DNA of 64,000 nt, taken from the NCBI RefSeq assembly GCF_000478275.1, contig NZ_ASJB01000099.1:124001-188000 (forward strand). Direction: 5' to 3'. Position numbers and translations under genes: made by a program. Below are positions 1 through 8,931 of this stretch, piece by piece. Numbering within the stretch: the stretch's first letter is position 1; each line of letters starts with the position of its first letter. The notes under the pieces are model-generated. The model was not told the origin of the DNA, ran no database searches, and saw only the letters and a list, made by a program, of their open reading frames with translations. The DNA comes from Amycolatopsis orientalis DSM 40040 = KCTC 9412 (GTDB lineage: Bacteria > Actinomycetota > Actinomycetes > Mycobacteriales > Pseudonocardiaceae).

Positions 1-1101
1 TGGATCGAGGCCGAAGTCGCCGTCCGGATCACGCCACACCGAATGCGCGTGGTTGGCGTGCCGCTGCGTGTTGTCGTACTCGACGAGCAACCGCGGTCCG
101 GTGAGCCGGTAGTAATGCGGTTCGCCCGGGGCGAGGCTCCCGGCCCAGGCCAGGTGCACGAGGTCGAGGTTGCGGTCGTCGAGGTAGTGGCGGCGGTGGG
201 CGTCGGCGACCGGCTGCGGCGAGCGGTCGGTGTACGTCGCGAGCAGGTCGCGCAACAGCCGCCGCTGCTCGGCCGTCATGTCCTGCCCGGCGACACCCTG
301 CGGCCGCGGCCCGAGGGCGAGCCACGCGTGGTCGGCTTCGGTGTAGCCGGAACCGGTCTCCGCGGTTTCGTCGATCCGATCGACGAGCGCGGCCAGGCGC
401 GGCGTGGGCAGCGGGCCACGGAACAGCTGCTGCATGTGGATCATCCGGTCGCCCGGCCGGACCCGGGCCCGGTTGCCCGAGACGATGTCCGAGACCGCGC
501 GCGGATGAAGGAGAGCCAGGGCCCGTTCGGGCGCGGGAAGCGACCGCATCAGCGTCCGGGCGAGATCTTCGGTCCCGCCGAGCGGCCGCAACATCCCGCC
601 GAGGGCCGGCGAGCAGGCGGGGTCGGCGCCGAGGAACGACGGTGTCACCGCGGCGATCCGCCCGGCCCGCACCAGCAGGTTCACCGACAGGTGATGCCCG
701 CCGACGCGCCAGCCCCAGGTGTCGTCTCCGGGGCGCCCGAACACGCGGACCCAGTACAGGCCCGGATCCCGGCCGCGCTCGCGCCCCCAGTCGACCTGCC
801 ACCCTTCGAGTTCGTCGAGGACGTTCTCCAGGCCCATCACGGTGCAGGCGGTGACGTATGCCGGCCGGGTCAGTCCGGTGGCCAGCAGCTGCATGACCAG
901 GCTCTGCTGCCGGGGCGGCAGCTCACGCACCGCGACTCCGCCGTGGTCGGTGGGCGTGTAGAACCACCGGACCCGTTCGGCTTCGACGGCGGGATCGCCG
1001 ACGGGAAGCTGTTGAGCGCGGGCACGTACGTCCGGTGGCAGCGCATCGAGGAGTTCGGCGGCGACCCGCGTCATGTGCTCGACGGTCGAGTGCTCGTCCA
1101 T
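1..1101 (-). CDS. DUF3500 family protein, 3' end beyond the window
   Basis: At least 367 residues are visible; the C-terminus lies outside the window. Near the visible end are the segments VEYDNTQR and HSVWRDPDGDFG, which I recognise as the conserved tail of DUF3500 proteins, a family without an established activity. The middle holds GGHHLSVN and an alternating run of prolines and arginines. The ATG at 1101 lies two bases after the TGA of the zinc dehydrogenase, so the two genes are very probably one transcript and translationally coupled. Pairing with a dehydrogenase suggests a catabolic role, but that is inference. The family assignment rests on recalled motifs only. Confidence 0.85.
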   Translation of the reverse strand, partial: MDEHSTVEHMTRVAAELLDALPPDVRARAQQLPVGDPAVEAERVRWFYTPTDHGGVAVRELPPRQQSLVMQLLATGLTRPAYVTACTVMGLENVLDELEGWQVDWGRERGRDPGLYWVRVFGRPGDDTWGWRVGGHHLSVNLLVRAGRIAAVTPSFLGADPACSPALGGMLRPLGGTEDLARTLMRSLPAPERALALLHPRAVSDIVSGNRARVRPGDRMIHMQQLFRGPLPTPRLAALVDRIDETAETGSGYTEADHAWLALGPRPQGVAGQDMTAEQRRLLRDLLATYTDRSPQPVADAHRRHYLDDRNLDLVHLAWAGSLAPGEPHYYRLTGPRLLVEYDNTQRHANHAHSVWRDPDGDFGLDP

Positions 1102-1103
1102 GC

Positions 1104-2195
1104 TCAGACCGGCTCGTCCGCGATGTCGAGCATGACCTTGATCGCGTCGCCTCTCCGCTCGGCGTAGGTGTCGAACGCTTCGGCCACCTCCTCGAGCGGG
1201 AAGTGGTGCGTGACCAGGGCTTCGGTGTCGAGCCGCCCTTGGCCGGCCAAGGCGATGGCGCGGGCGAGGGAACCGGCTCCTTCGCCGCGGACGGTGTGCA
1301 GCGTGAGGCCGTTCATGACGGCCCGGTTGAGGTCGGCGGTCACGGGCCGGTCGAAGAAGCCCACCAGGACGATTTTGCCGCCGCGTTTGACGAGCCCCAG
1401 CGCGTCGTCGACGGCGGCAGGTGCCCCGGAGCACTCCAGGACGACGTCGACGCCCTGCCCGCCGGTGCTGTCCCGGACCTGCCCGACGGCGGTACCGTCC
1501 CGGACGTTCAGGACCGGATCGGCGCCGTAAACCCGCCCCAGCTCCAACCGCGACTCGCGGGTGCCGAGCAGCGCGATCAGGTCCGCGCCGAGCGCCTTCG
1601 CCACTTGAACGGCGAGCAGCCCGATCGGTCCTGGGCCGAGGATGGCGACCCGGGCGCCGACGAGCAGATCGCCCAGCACGTCGAAGGCGTGCATGACGGT
1701 GCCGACGGTGGTGAGCACGACGCCCGCGTCGAAGCTGATCCCGTCGGGGAGGCGGTGCGCTGTCGAGACGTGGTTGACGACGTAGTCGGCGAACCCGCCG
1801 TTGACGGTCATGCCCTGGGTCCGGTGGCCCTTGTCGTGACGGCCGCTGTTCAGGCACTCGGTGTAGGCCCCGGACAGGCAGTTGACGCACCGCATGCAAC
1901 CCCGGTGGGCTTCGGTGACGACCCGGTCCCCGACGCGGAACTCGTCCACAGTGGACCCGACCGCGACGACGCGGCCGGCGTATTCGTGACCGGGGACGAA
2001 CGTGCCGGCCGGCGGGCCGCCGTCGGGGAAGAAGGCACGGCTGCGGATCTTGAGATCGGTGCCGCACAGTGAAGCGCGGTGCACCCGCACCAGCACGTCT
2101 TCCGGCCCCGGCTCCGGCACCGGCAGCTCCGCCACGCGCATCCGTCCTGGCTCGGCGAGCACGGCCGCCCGCATCACGTCCGGGATCGCGGCCAT
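1104..2195 (-). CDS. Zinc-dependent alcohol/sugar dehydrogenase (MDR family)
   Basis: 363 residues, the normal length for medium-chain dehydrogenases. The N-terminal GroES-like half has the catalytic zinc ligands in SLCGTD and GHEYAG, and a structural-zinc loop with four cysteines in GCMRCVNCLSGAYTEC. The Rossmann half carries GPGPIG and a C-terminal helix ending near the TGA. It should oxidise an alcohol or polyol with NAD(P)+; the substrate cannot be read from sequence. It is the first gene of a minus-strand unit with the DUF3500 gene and faces the SDR gene across a symmetrical operator at 2255-2334. The start is preceded by GAAGGAGGAACAGCTG, a good ribosome site. Confidence 0.9.
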   Translation of the reverse strand: MAAIPDVMRAAVLAEPGRMRVAELPVPEPGPEDVLVRVHRASLCGTDLKIRSRAFFPDGGPPAGTFVPGHEYAGRVVAVGSTVDEFRVGDRVVTEAHRGCMRCVNCLSGAYTECLNSGRHDKGHRTQGMTVNGGFADYVVNHVSTAHRLPDGISFDAGVVLTTVGTVMHAFDVLGDLLVGARVAILGPGPIGLLAVQVAKALGADLIALLGTRESRLELGRVYGADPVLNVRDGTAVGQVRDSTGGQGVDVVLECSGAPAAVDDALGLVKRGGKIVLVGFFDRPVTADLNRAVMNGLTLHTVRGEGAGSLARAIALAGQGRLDTEALVTHHFPLEEVAEAFDTYAERRGDAIKVMLDIADEPV

Positions 2196-2254
2196 CAGCT
2201 GTTCCTCCTTCGTCGGGGTCCGCCCCAGCTTCGGGTGATCGGGCGCGGGTGTCC

Positions 2255-2334
2255 AAGACCAAAGCCCGTCGCCGCGGATAGCCGTTCCCTATGGCCATAG
2301 GGAACGGCTATGCGAGGGCCGTGGTTTTGGTCTT
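2255..2334. promoter_or_regulatory. 80-bp two-tier symmetrical operator between divergent operons
   Basis: A perfect 32-bp palindrome spans 2279-2310 (left arm TAGCCGTTCCCTATGG). It is nested in a second inverted repeat, AAGACCAAA at 2255-2263 and TTTGGTCTT at 2326-2334. Both pairs share the centre 2294.5, so this is one symmetrical structure and not two chance repeats. It lies between the zinc dehydrogenase (start 2195) and the SDR (start 2388) and probably controls both. No regulator is encoded beside it. The regulator family is unknown; IclR, GntR or LacI types would all fit. Confidence 0.7.
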
Positions 2335-2387
2335 TGCGCGCCCGGCGCCGGAACCGGTTCGGTGGACCGGGAACCGGAAGGAGCGCA

Positions 2388-3173
2388 ATGGATCTCGGGA
2401 TCACAGATCGGGTCGCACTGGTGCACGGCGCCGGCGGGGGGCTCGGCGGGGCGGCTGCCCGGCGGCTCGCCGCCGAGGGCGCGGTCGTCGCCGTGGCCGA
2501 TGTCCGCGCCGACGCGGCGGAACGCACCGCGGAGGCGATCCGGGACGGAGGTGGCCGCGCGCTGTCCCTCGCGTGGGACCTCGGCGACCTGTCGGTGATC
2601 GACGCGAACGTCACGCGGGTCGAAGCCGAGCTCGGCCCGGTGGACATCCTGGTCAACAACACCGGCGGTCCGCCGCCGGCCGCTGTGCTCGGCACCCCGT
2701 CGACCGTCTGGGCCGATCATTTCCGGTCCATGGTGCTCTCGGTGGTCGCGATCGCCGACCGGGTGGTCCCGCACATGCGCGAGCGCGGCTGGGGCCGGGT
2801 CGTGACGAGCGCCAGTTCCGGTGTCGTGGTCCCCATCCCGAACCTCGGCCTGTCCAACTCGCTGCGGTCCGCGCTGCTCGGGTGGTCGAAGACCCTGGCC
2901 CGCGAAGTGGGCCGCGCCGGCGTCACCGCCAACGTCGTCGTCCCCGGCCGGATCGGCACCGGCCGCGTCCGCGCCCTCGACGAAAGCCGGGCCGAACGCG
3001 AAGGGCGATCGGCGGACCAGGTCGCCGAGGAGAGCATTGCCTCGATCCCGGTCGGCCGCTACGGGGACCCCGCCGAGTTCGCCGCGGTCGTGGCATTCCT
3101 CGCCAGTGCCCCGGCCTCCTACGTCACCGGCTCGCTCGTGCGGGTCGACGGCGGCCTCATCCCCAGCATCTGA
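2388..3173 (+). CDS. SDR family oxidoreductase with altered active site
   Basis: 261 residues from the ATG at 2388, chosen because GGAAGGAGCG sits just upstream; an upstream in-frame ATG at 2310 falls in the operator. The glycine motif is GAGGGLGG, the structural motif NNTGG is present, and the C-terminus has the usual SYVTGSLVRVDGG. The serine region SASSG is intact, but the tyrosine and lysine of YxxxK align with serine and arginine in LSNSLRSALLGWSK. Some SDR relatives carry this substitution, so the activity may not be a classical dehydrogenation. It is followed after 17 bases by the DapA-family gene, forming an operon. Confidence 0.85.
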   Translation: MDLGITDRVALVHGAGGGLGGAAARRLAAEGAVVAVADVRADAAERTAEAIRDGGGRALSLAWDLGDLSVIDANVTRVEAELGPVDILVNNTGGPPPAAVLGTPSTVWADHFRSMVLSVVAIADRVVPHMRERGWGRVVTSASSGVVVPIPNLGLSNSLRSALLGWSKTLAREVGRAGVTANVVVPGRIGTGRVRALDESRAEREGRSADQVAEESIASIPVGRYGDPAEFAAVVAFLASAPASYVTGSLVRVDGGLIPSI

Positions 3174-3190
3174 GCGCGAGGAGCGCCGCC

Positions 3191-4108
3191 ATGAGCTTGA
3201 TCGACCGGTCCACCAAGGGTGTGTACGCGATCGTGCCGACCCCGTTTCACCCCGATGGGCGGCTGGATCTCGACTCCCTCCGCCGCCTCGTCGACTTCTA
3301 CGCCGCCGCCGGCGTCGATGGCCTGACCGTGCTGGGGCAGCTGGGTGAAGCGCCGAAGCTGACCCACGACGAAGCCATCGAGATCGTCCGCGTGGTCCTC
3401 GACCGGACCGAGCAGCCGGTCGTCGTCGGCGTGTCCGCACCCGGCTTCGGCTCGATGCGCACCCTCACCGACCAGGTCATGTCCCAGGGTGCGGCGGGCG
3501 TGATGATCGCGCCGCCGGCCGGCCTGCGGACCGACGACCAGATCGTCGGCTACTACACCCAAGCCGCCGCCGCGCTCGGTACCGGCGTGCCGATCGTCGT
3601 ACAGGACTACCCGCTGACGTTCTCCGTCGTCATGTCCGTGCCGGTGCTGCGGCGGATCACGAACGAGGTGGCGTCGGTGGTGATGCTCAAGCACGAGGAC
3701 TGGCCGGGCCTGGAGAAGGTCAGCGCACTGCGCACGGCAGAAGCGGACGGCGAGATGCCACGCCTCTCGATCCTCTGCGGCAACGGCGGCCTGTTCCTCG
3801 ACTTCGAGCTGGACCGCGGAGCCGACGGCGCCATGACCGGTTACTGCTTCCCCGAACTGCTGGTCGACGTCGTCCGCCTGGCCGGCGAGGAACGGCACGA
3901 CCTCTTCGACGCCCACCTTCCCCTGATCCGCTACGAGCAGCAGCCGGGTATCGGTCTCGCGGTCCGCAAGTACGTGCTGCACCGGCGCGGCTTGCTGGCC
4001 GCCGACGCCCAGCGCAAGCCGGGACGAGCCCTCACCAAGACCGAACGCGACGAGGTGGATCTGCTGCTCGAGCGGCTCGGCAGGCACGATCCGCGCGCCC
4101 GGATCTGA
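3191..4108 (+). CDS. Dihydrodipicolinate synthase/N-acetylneuraminate lyase family protein
   Basis: 305 residues, the usual length for this class I aldolase family. The Schiff-base lysine is in VVMLKHEDWPG, the conserved tyrosine in VQDYP, and an N-terminal GLTVLGQLGE matches the phosphate- or carboxylate-binding region. Family members condense or cleave pyruvate and aldehydes. Because it sits in a catabolic-looking cluster with dehydrogenases and not with lysine genes, I infer a keto-acid lyase role and not lysine biosynthesis. The start ATG follows GAGGAGCGCC. Confidence 0.85.
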   Translation: MSLIDRSTKGVYAIVPTPFHPDGRLDLDSLRRLVDFYAAAGVDGLTVLGQLGEAPKLTHDEAIEIVRVVLDRTEQPVVVGVSAPGFGSMRTLTDQVMSQGAAGVMIAPPAGLRTDDQIVGYYTQAAAALGTGVPIVVQDYPLTFSVVMSVPVLRRITNEVASVVMLKHEDWPGLEKVSALRTAEADGEMPRLSILCGNGGLFLDFELDRGADGAMTGYCFPELLVDVVRLAGEERHDLFDAHLPLIRYEQQPGIGLAVRKYVLHRRGLLAADAQRKPGRALTKTERDEVDLLLERLGRHDPRARI

Positions 4109-4119
4109 GGTTCGGCGGA

Positions 4120-4155
4120 ACAGCTCCCGAGGCGCGGGAAGCCCAGCGGAGCTGT
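4120..4155. terminator. Weak inverted repeat between convergent genes
   Basis: ACAGCTCC at 4120-4127 pairs with GGAGCTGT at 4148-4155 in the short gap between the convergent lyase and YhgE/Pip genes. There is no T run, so it is only a candidate bidirectional terminator. Confidence 0.35.
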
Positions 4156-4163
4156 CCTCTCGG

Positions 4164-6122
4164 TCAGACGGTGGCGAGCGGGTGCGCGTGGCGAAGCCGG
4201 ACGCTCTTGGCGGACAGGTAGCGGCGGCGATCGGTGATCAGGATCGACACGAGCGTGCCGACCACGAGCCACGCGGCGAGCTGGGCGACCCCGGTCGTGA
4301 GGCCGGTGCCGTCGGTGGCCGCGGCACGCAGTGCGAGGACGGCGCCGTGGGTCGGGAGGTAGTCCGCGAAGGCGTACAGCGGTCCGGGGAGCGTCGAGAC
4401 GACGCCCGTCGCGCCCGCCAGGACCAGCACGGCCAGAGACGCTATCCGACCGGCGCGGCCGAAGATCGCGGTGGCGGCCTGGTTGAGCGCGACGAACGCC
4501 GAGGCGGCCAGCAGCGCGATCAGCAGGAAGCCGAGGGTGCCGGCGACGCCCAGTTTCAGGACGGGGACGGCGATCGCGGTGATGGCGAGCGCCGCCAGGG
4601 CCGCCGCGGTCGCCCCTGGGATGGCGGCTCGGAGGATGATCCGCCAGGTGGGTTCGCGCGCGGTCAGGACGCCGTCCGGCACGGCGCGGGTGACGATGTA
4701 GGTGGCCAGGGCCAGCGCCCAGAGCGCGAGCGCGGCGAACAGCGTGAGGGCCAACGTGCCGATCGGAGTGCCGTCGGTCGTGGCGATACTGGGATCCGCG
4801 GCGACGGTCTTGAGGTGCGCGCGTTCGGTGTCGGTGTAGGACGGCACCTGGTCACGGCCCTTGCCCAGCTGGGCGGCGAGTTGCCCGGCGCCGTCGTCGA
4901 CCTTTTCGGCACCATTCTTCAGCTGTCCGGCTCCGGAGGCGAGCTTCTGCGCACCTGAGTTCGCCTGCCGGACGCCGCTGTCGAGTTGCCTCGCGCCACT
5001 GGCGGCGGAGGCGATGCCGTCGGCCAGCTGCCGGGACTTCGACGCGAGTTGAGCGTTGCCGTCGGCGACTTTGCGGGCCCCGGTGGCGAGGGCCTGAACG
5101 GAGTCGCGGGCCTTCACGGCGTTGGCGCGGACGGCCGCCTTGACACCGTCGATTTTCGCCGCGTCGGTCGTGAACCGGTTCGCGGCCTGCCGGAGCTCGC
5201 CGCAGAACGCCGGGGTGCCGGCGCACGCGTCGGCGAGCTGCCGGAACCGCGTCGCGGCGCTGCCCGCCGACGGGACGGCGTCGATCGCGGCGATGATCCG
5301 GTTGGCCAGCGGCACGACGACACCGGCGAGCTGTTCGTTGCCGTCCGCGACCTGATCGGCACCGTCGGCCAGCTGCCGGGTCAACGCGGGCAGCCGCGCG
5401 GTGTCCCGCTCGGCCTGGGTGAGGCCGGAGGCCAGCTTGCCGGAGCCGGCGGCGAGCTGCGCGGTCCCGTCCGCGAGCTGGTCGGCGCCGGTGCGCAGTT
5501 GCCCGGCGGCGGCGTCCAGCTGACGGGTTCCGTCGGCGAGCTGTGCCGCGCCGTCGGCGGCTTGGCCGACTTGCCGGTGGAGGGTGGTGAAGCCGATGTA
5601 CACGTTGTCCAAATAGGTCTGCACGACCTGCTGGTTCAACGTCCGTTGCGTGGCCTGGGCGATGTGGTCCGCCAGGCCAGGATCGCCGACGCCGGCCGCG
5701 TCGGACGTCCGCACCAGCATCTCTGCCTGGCGGGCGTCGAGGGGCTTGGCGGTGGCAGCTGAGGTGGCGCGGGCGGAGAAGTCCTTTGGGATCGTCACCG
5801 TGGCCGCGTAGCTGCCGTCGGCCAAGCCGTCGGCGGCATCGTCGGCGTCGGTGAGCACCCAGTCGTAGGCCGAATCTTCGCTGTGGGTCAGGTATCCCGC
5901 GAGCTGCCGGCCGAGCGGGATGGTCTGGCCGTTGACCTGAACGGGTTCGTCATTGTTGACCACAGCGGCCTTCGCGGTGCCGTGGTTGGCCTCCGGTGTC
6001 CAGAACGCCCACGTGAGCAGGCCCATGATGATGAGCGGCACGGCGATGAGGCCGGTCCAGGTGCGCCAGGTCAGCGGCCCGGTGGCGAGGGCGCGAGCGG
6101 AATCGGCGAAGGGCTTGAGCAT
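4164..6122 (-). CDS. YhgE/Pip-type ABC-2 membrane protein
   Basis: 652 residues. One N-terminal membrane segment near residues 24-42 is followed by a long extracytoplasmic region with many LADG/LASG-type repeats predicted to form coiled coil. The C-terminal third has five or six hydrophobic segments of the ABC-2 permease type. This is the layout of YhgE/Pip proteins. Related proteins serve as a phage infection protein in lactococci and as export or secretion-linked proteins elsewhere; the role here is unknown. Its ATG overlaps the TGA of the MMPL gene by one base (TGATG), so the two are co-translated and may act together. Confidence 0.85.
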   Translation of the reverse strand: MLKPFADSARALATGPLTWRTWTGLIAVPLIIMGLLTWAFWTPEANHGTAKAAVVNNDEPVQVNGQTIPLGRQLAGYLTHSEDSAYDWVLTDADDAADGLADGSYAATVTIPKDFSARATSAATAKPLDARQAEMLVRTSDAAGVGDPGLADHIAQATQRTLNQQVVQTYLDNVYIGFTTLHRQVGQAADGAAQLADGTRQLDAAAGQLRTGADQLADGTAQLAAGSGKLASGLTQAERDTARLPALTRQLADGADQVADGNEQLAGVVVPLANRIIAAIDAVPSAGSAATRFRQLADACAGTPAFCGELRQAANRFTTDAAKIDGVKAAVRANAVKARDSVQALATGARKVADGNAQLASKSRQLADGIASAASGARQLDSGVRQANSGAQKLASGAGQLKNGAEKVDDGAGQLAAQLGKGRDQVPSYTDTERAHLKTVAADPSIATTDGTPIGTLALTLFAALALWALALATYIVTRAVPDGVLTAREPTWRIILRAAIPGATAAALAALAITAIAVPVLKLGVAGTLGFLLIALLAASAFVALNQAATAIFGRAGRIASLAVLVLAGATGVVSTLPGPLYAFADYLPTHGAVLALRAAATDGTGLTTGVAQLAAWLVVGTLVSILITDRRRYLSAKSVRLRHAHPLATV

Positions 6123-8821
6123 CAGGAGACCTCGGCGGGCTGGACGGCGGTGAGGGTGCGCAACTGGGCGGCGGCGGGCAGCAAATCCCGGATGCGCTCG
6201 GGGTCCTGGCAGGTCAGCACGAAGGTGGCGGCTTCACCGGCGTCGGTGAAGCGGTCGGCGAGCAGGGCGCGGACCCGGTCGCGGACGTCGGTGCGCAGTA
6301 CGAGGTCGACGTCGTCGACGACGATCAGTCCGGCGTCATCGTGCAGGGCGCCGGAGATCTGCCGGGCGGCGTCGGCTGTGGTCCGGCACGGGACGACGGC
6401 GACGTCACGGCGCAGGGCGTGGGTGTGCTGGGGCAGGACGCGGCCGAGCACCTTGAGGTCGCCGGTGAACTTGGTGACGCGCCCGGCGAGCGTGTAGAGC
6501 AGGGCGGTCTTGCCGCAGGCGCCGGTGCCGTGCAGCACGAGGACTCCCCCTCGCGGCAGATGCAGGTCGAGGCCGGTGTAGACCGGGCGGCCCCGGTCGT
6601 CCTCCAGCCGCAGCGCGCGGGCGCTGATCGCCTCGGTGCTGCCTGGCGCGGGCCAGTCGGCCAGCCGCAGCTCGTGCACCAGCGCGTCGCCTTCGGCGTC
6701 GAACACCGGCAGCACCCGGTCGAGCTTCCGCGGCAGCCCCCAGGCGCGGCGGCCCAGCAGCGCCAGCACCGCGGGCACCAAGGTCATGCGCACGATGAAG
6801 GCGTCGACGAAGACACCGACGGCGAGGCTGAACGCGATCGGCTTGATGGTGGCACTGCCTTCGGGGACGAACGCGGCGAACACCGCGAACATGATCACCG
6901 CCGCCGCGACCACCACGCGTGAGGCCGAGATGAACCCGGATTCGATCGCGTGGTGTGGATCGCCGTTGTGGACGTAGTCCTCACGGATTCGCGAGACGAG
7001 GAAGACCTCGTAGTCCATCGCGAGTCCGAAGAGGACACCCATGAGGATGATCGGCAGAAAGCTGATCACGCTGCCGGTGTGCGTCACGTCGAGGGCGTCC
7101 GCGAGGTGCCCTTGGACGAACACGAAGGACGTCGCGCCGAAGGCCGCGGCGACCGAGAGCAGGTAGCCGGCGGTGGCCTTGATCGGCACCCAGATCGAGC
7201 GGAACACCATGGCCAGCAGGATCAGCGAGAGTCCGACGACGAGGATGCCGAACAGCAACAGGGCGCTGCCGAGCTGGGCGGAGACATCGATACCGACGGC
7301 GGTGATGCCGGTGACCGCGGTCTGCGTGCCGTAGGTGTCGAGGAAGTGCGGTTCCAGCCCGCGTAACCGGGCCACCAGGTCGTCGGTCTGCGCGGAGTCC
7401 GGCGCGGTCGTGGGGATGACCTGGATGATGCCGGTGTCGCCCTTGGGATTCGGGGTGGATAGAGGGACCGAGGCGACGCCGGGGACGTGCCGGATCTCGT
7501 CGGCGATCTTGTCGACCAGGCCGATCGGGTCGGTGCTGGTGATGATGTCGGCGGTGACGATCAACGGGCCGTTGTAGCCGGGGCCGAAGTGTTCGCTGAC
7601 GACGTCGTAGGTGTCGCGGGCCGGGCTGCCATGCTCCTCGGTGCCGCTGTCCGGCAGCGCCAGCCGCAACGAACTCGCGGGAATCGCGCAGATCGCCAGC
7701 CCGGCGACCACGACCAGCACGGTGATCAGTGGCGCCTTCGTCGCGGTGCGCACCCACCAGCGCGCGATCCGCGGCTTGCGGCGGCGCCGCTTCGGTTTCG
7801 GTGTGCGCGGCCGCAATCGCTTGCCCGCGAAGGACATCAGCGCCGGCACCAGCGTGACGGCGATCGCGACCGCCAGGGCCACGGCGACCGCGGCGGCGAT
7901 GCCCATGGTGGTCAGGAACGGGATGCCCGCCACCGCCAGCCCGAGCAGGGCGATGACGACGGTCAACCCGGCGAAGATGACCGCCGAGCCGGCGGTGGCG
8001 GTGGCCCGGGCGATCGACTCCTCGACGTCGAGGCCCTCGCCCAGCTGATCGCGGTGCCGGGACAGCAGGAACAAGGCGTAGTCGATACCGACCGCGAGCC
8101 CGATCATCACCGCCAGCATCGGCGCGGTCGATGAGATCGGCGTGACCAGTGTGGCGAGGTAGATGAGCCCGACAGCGACGCCGACCCCGAGGATCGCGGT
8201 GAGCAGCGGCATGATCGCGGCGATCAGGGACCGGAACATCAGCACCAGGACCAGCAGGGCGATGAGCAGGCCGATGCCCTCCGTCGGACTGAGCTTCGGG
8301 ACCCGGTCGGAGAACGCGTCGCCGCCGGTGCGGACCTTCGCGCCGGTGGCGGTCCCGAGGTCGGCGGCGATCGCGGAGAGCTGCGTCTTCGTGGCCGGGT
8401 CGACCTGGGCGAGCTGCACCTTCAACGGCACGGCGATCAAAGCGGCCCGGTCGTCGTCGGACACCGCGCCGTCGACGTTCTCGTCGAACGGGTTCACGAC
8501 GGTGGCGACCTGGTCGAGCTTCCCGATCCGCGTCACCGCCTGCGCCACCGCCGCGCGATTCGGCGGCGTGTCGGCTTTCGCGCCGTCGGGAACGACGAGG
8601 ACCAGCTGAGCCGACGTGCCACTGACCTCGGGGAAGACCCGGCCCAGGTGATCCAGCGCGTCCTGCGACTCCGACCCGGGGATCGCGAAGGCATCGTCGG
8701 TGCCCTGACTGGCCAGCAGCGCGGCGCCGCCGGCCAGGGCGAGGACCACGACCCACAACGCGAGGACGAGCACGCGCGCCCGGGCGGCGGCCCGGCCGAG
8801 CCGATAGAGGAAGGACGACAC
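6122..8821 (-). CDS. MMPL/RND-type transporter with C-terminal ABC-like ATPase domain
   Basis: 899 residues from the GTG at 8821, chosen because AGGAG lies seven bases upstream; the open frame extends upstream through the operator region and that part is unlikely to be translated. Residues about 1-720 form a typical MMPL transporter with two sets of membrane helices, each following a large loop. After a linker, residues about 735-890 contain a Walker A, GTGACGKT, near residue 764 and a Walker B, LIVVDDVDL. I see no LSGGQ signature. RND/MMPL proteins are normally proton-driven, so the fused NTPase is odd and may be regulatory. Divergent from a TetR gene that likely represses it. Confidence 0.88.
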   Translation of the reverse strand: MSSFLYRLGRAAARARVLVLALWVVVLALAGGAALLASQGTDDAFAIPGSESQDALDHLGRVFPEVSGTSAQLVLVVPDGAKADTPPNRAAVAQAVTRIGKLDQVATVVNPFDENVDGAVSDDDRAALIAVPLKVQLAQVDPATKTQLSAIAADLGTATGAKVRTGGDAFSDRVPKLSPTEGIGLLIALLVLVLMFRSLIAAIMPLLTAILGVGVAVGLIYLATLVTPISSTAPMLAVMIGLAVGIDYALFLLSRHRDQLGEGLDVEESIARATATAGSAVIFAGLTVVIALLGLAVAGIPFLTTMGIAAAVAVALAVAIAVTLVPALMSFAGKRLRPRTPKPKRRRRKPRIARWWVRTATKAPLITVLVVVAGLAICAIPASSLRLALPDSGTEEHGSPARDTYDVVSEHFGPGYNGPLIVTADIITSTDPIGLVDKIADEIRHVPGVASVPLSTPNPKGDTGIIQVIPTTAPDSAQTDDLVARLRGLEPHFLDTYGTQTAVTGITAVGIDVSAQLGSALLLFGILVVGLSLILLAMVFRSIWVPIKATAGYLLSVAAAFGATSFVFVQGHLADALDVTHTGSVISFLPIILMGVLFGLAMDYEVFLVSRIREDYVHNGDPHHAIESGFISASRVVVAAAVIMFAVFAAFVPEGSATIKPIAFSLAVGVFVDAFIVRMTLVPAVLALLGRRAWGLPRKLDRVLPVFDAEGDALVHELRLADWPAPGSTEAISARALRLEDDRGRPVYTGLDLHLPRGGVLVLHGTGACGKTALLYTLAGRVTKFTGDLKVLGRVLPQHTHALRRDVAVVPCRTTADAARQISGALHDDAGLIVVDDVDLVLRTDVRDRVRALLADRFTDAGEAATFVLTCQDPERIRDLLPAAAQLRTLTAVQPAEVS

Positions 8822-8840
8822 GAGGACTCCTGACCACGTT

Positions 8841-8889
8841 GGATACGTCGTGTATCGTAATGCACGATGTATCCGATGCACAGTGCATC
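8841..8889. promoter_or_regulatory. Candidate TetR operators
   Basis: Two inverted repeats lie in the divergent promoter of the MMPL and TetR genes. GGATACGTCGTG (8841-8852) pairs with CACGATGTATCC (8863-8874) with one mismatch. GATGCACAGTGCATC (8875-8889) is a perfect palindrome around one base. Placement fits autoregulation by the adjacent TetR protein and repression of the transporter operon. Confidence 0.6.
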
Positions 8890-8931
8890 GCATCACTCCT
8901 CCGAGTGGACCGCGGAAAGTAGGGTGACCGC

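Noticed and set aside
43..1167. A 374-residue plus-strand open frame at the left edge
   Set aside because: It lies opposite the DUF3500 gene in register; the minus strand carries the conserved family motifs and is coupled to the upstream dehydrogenase.
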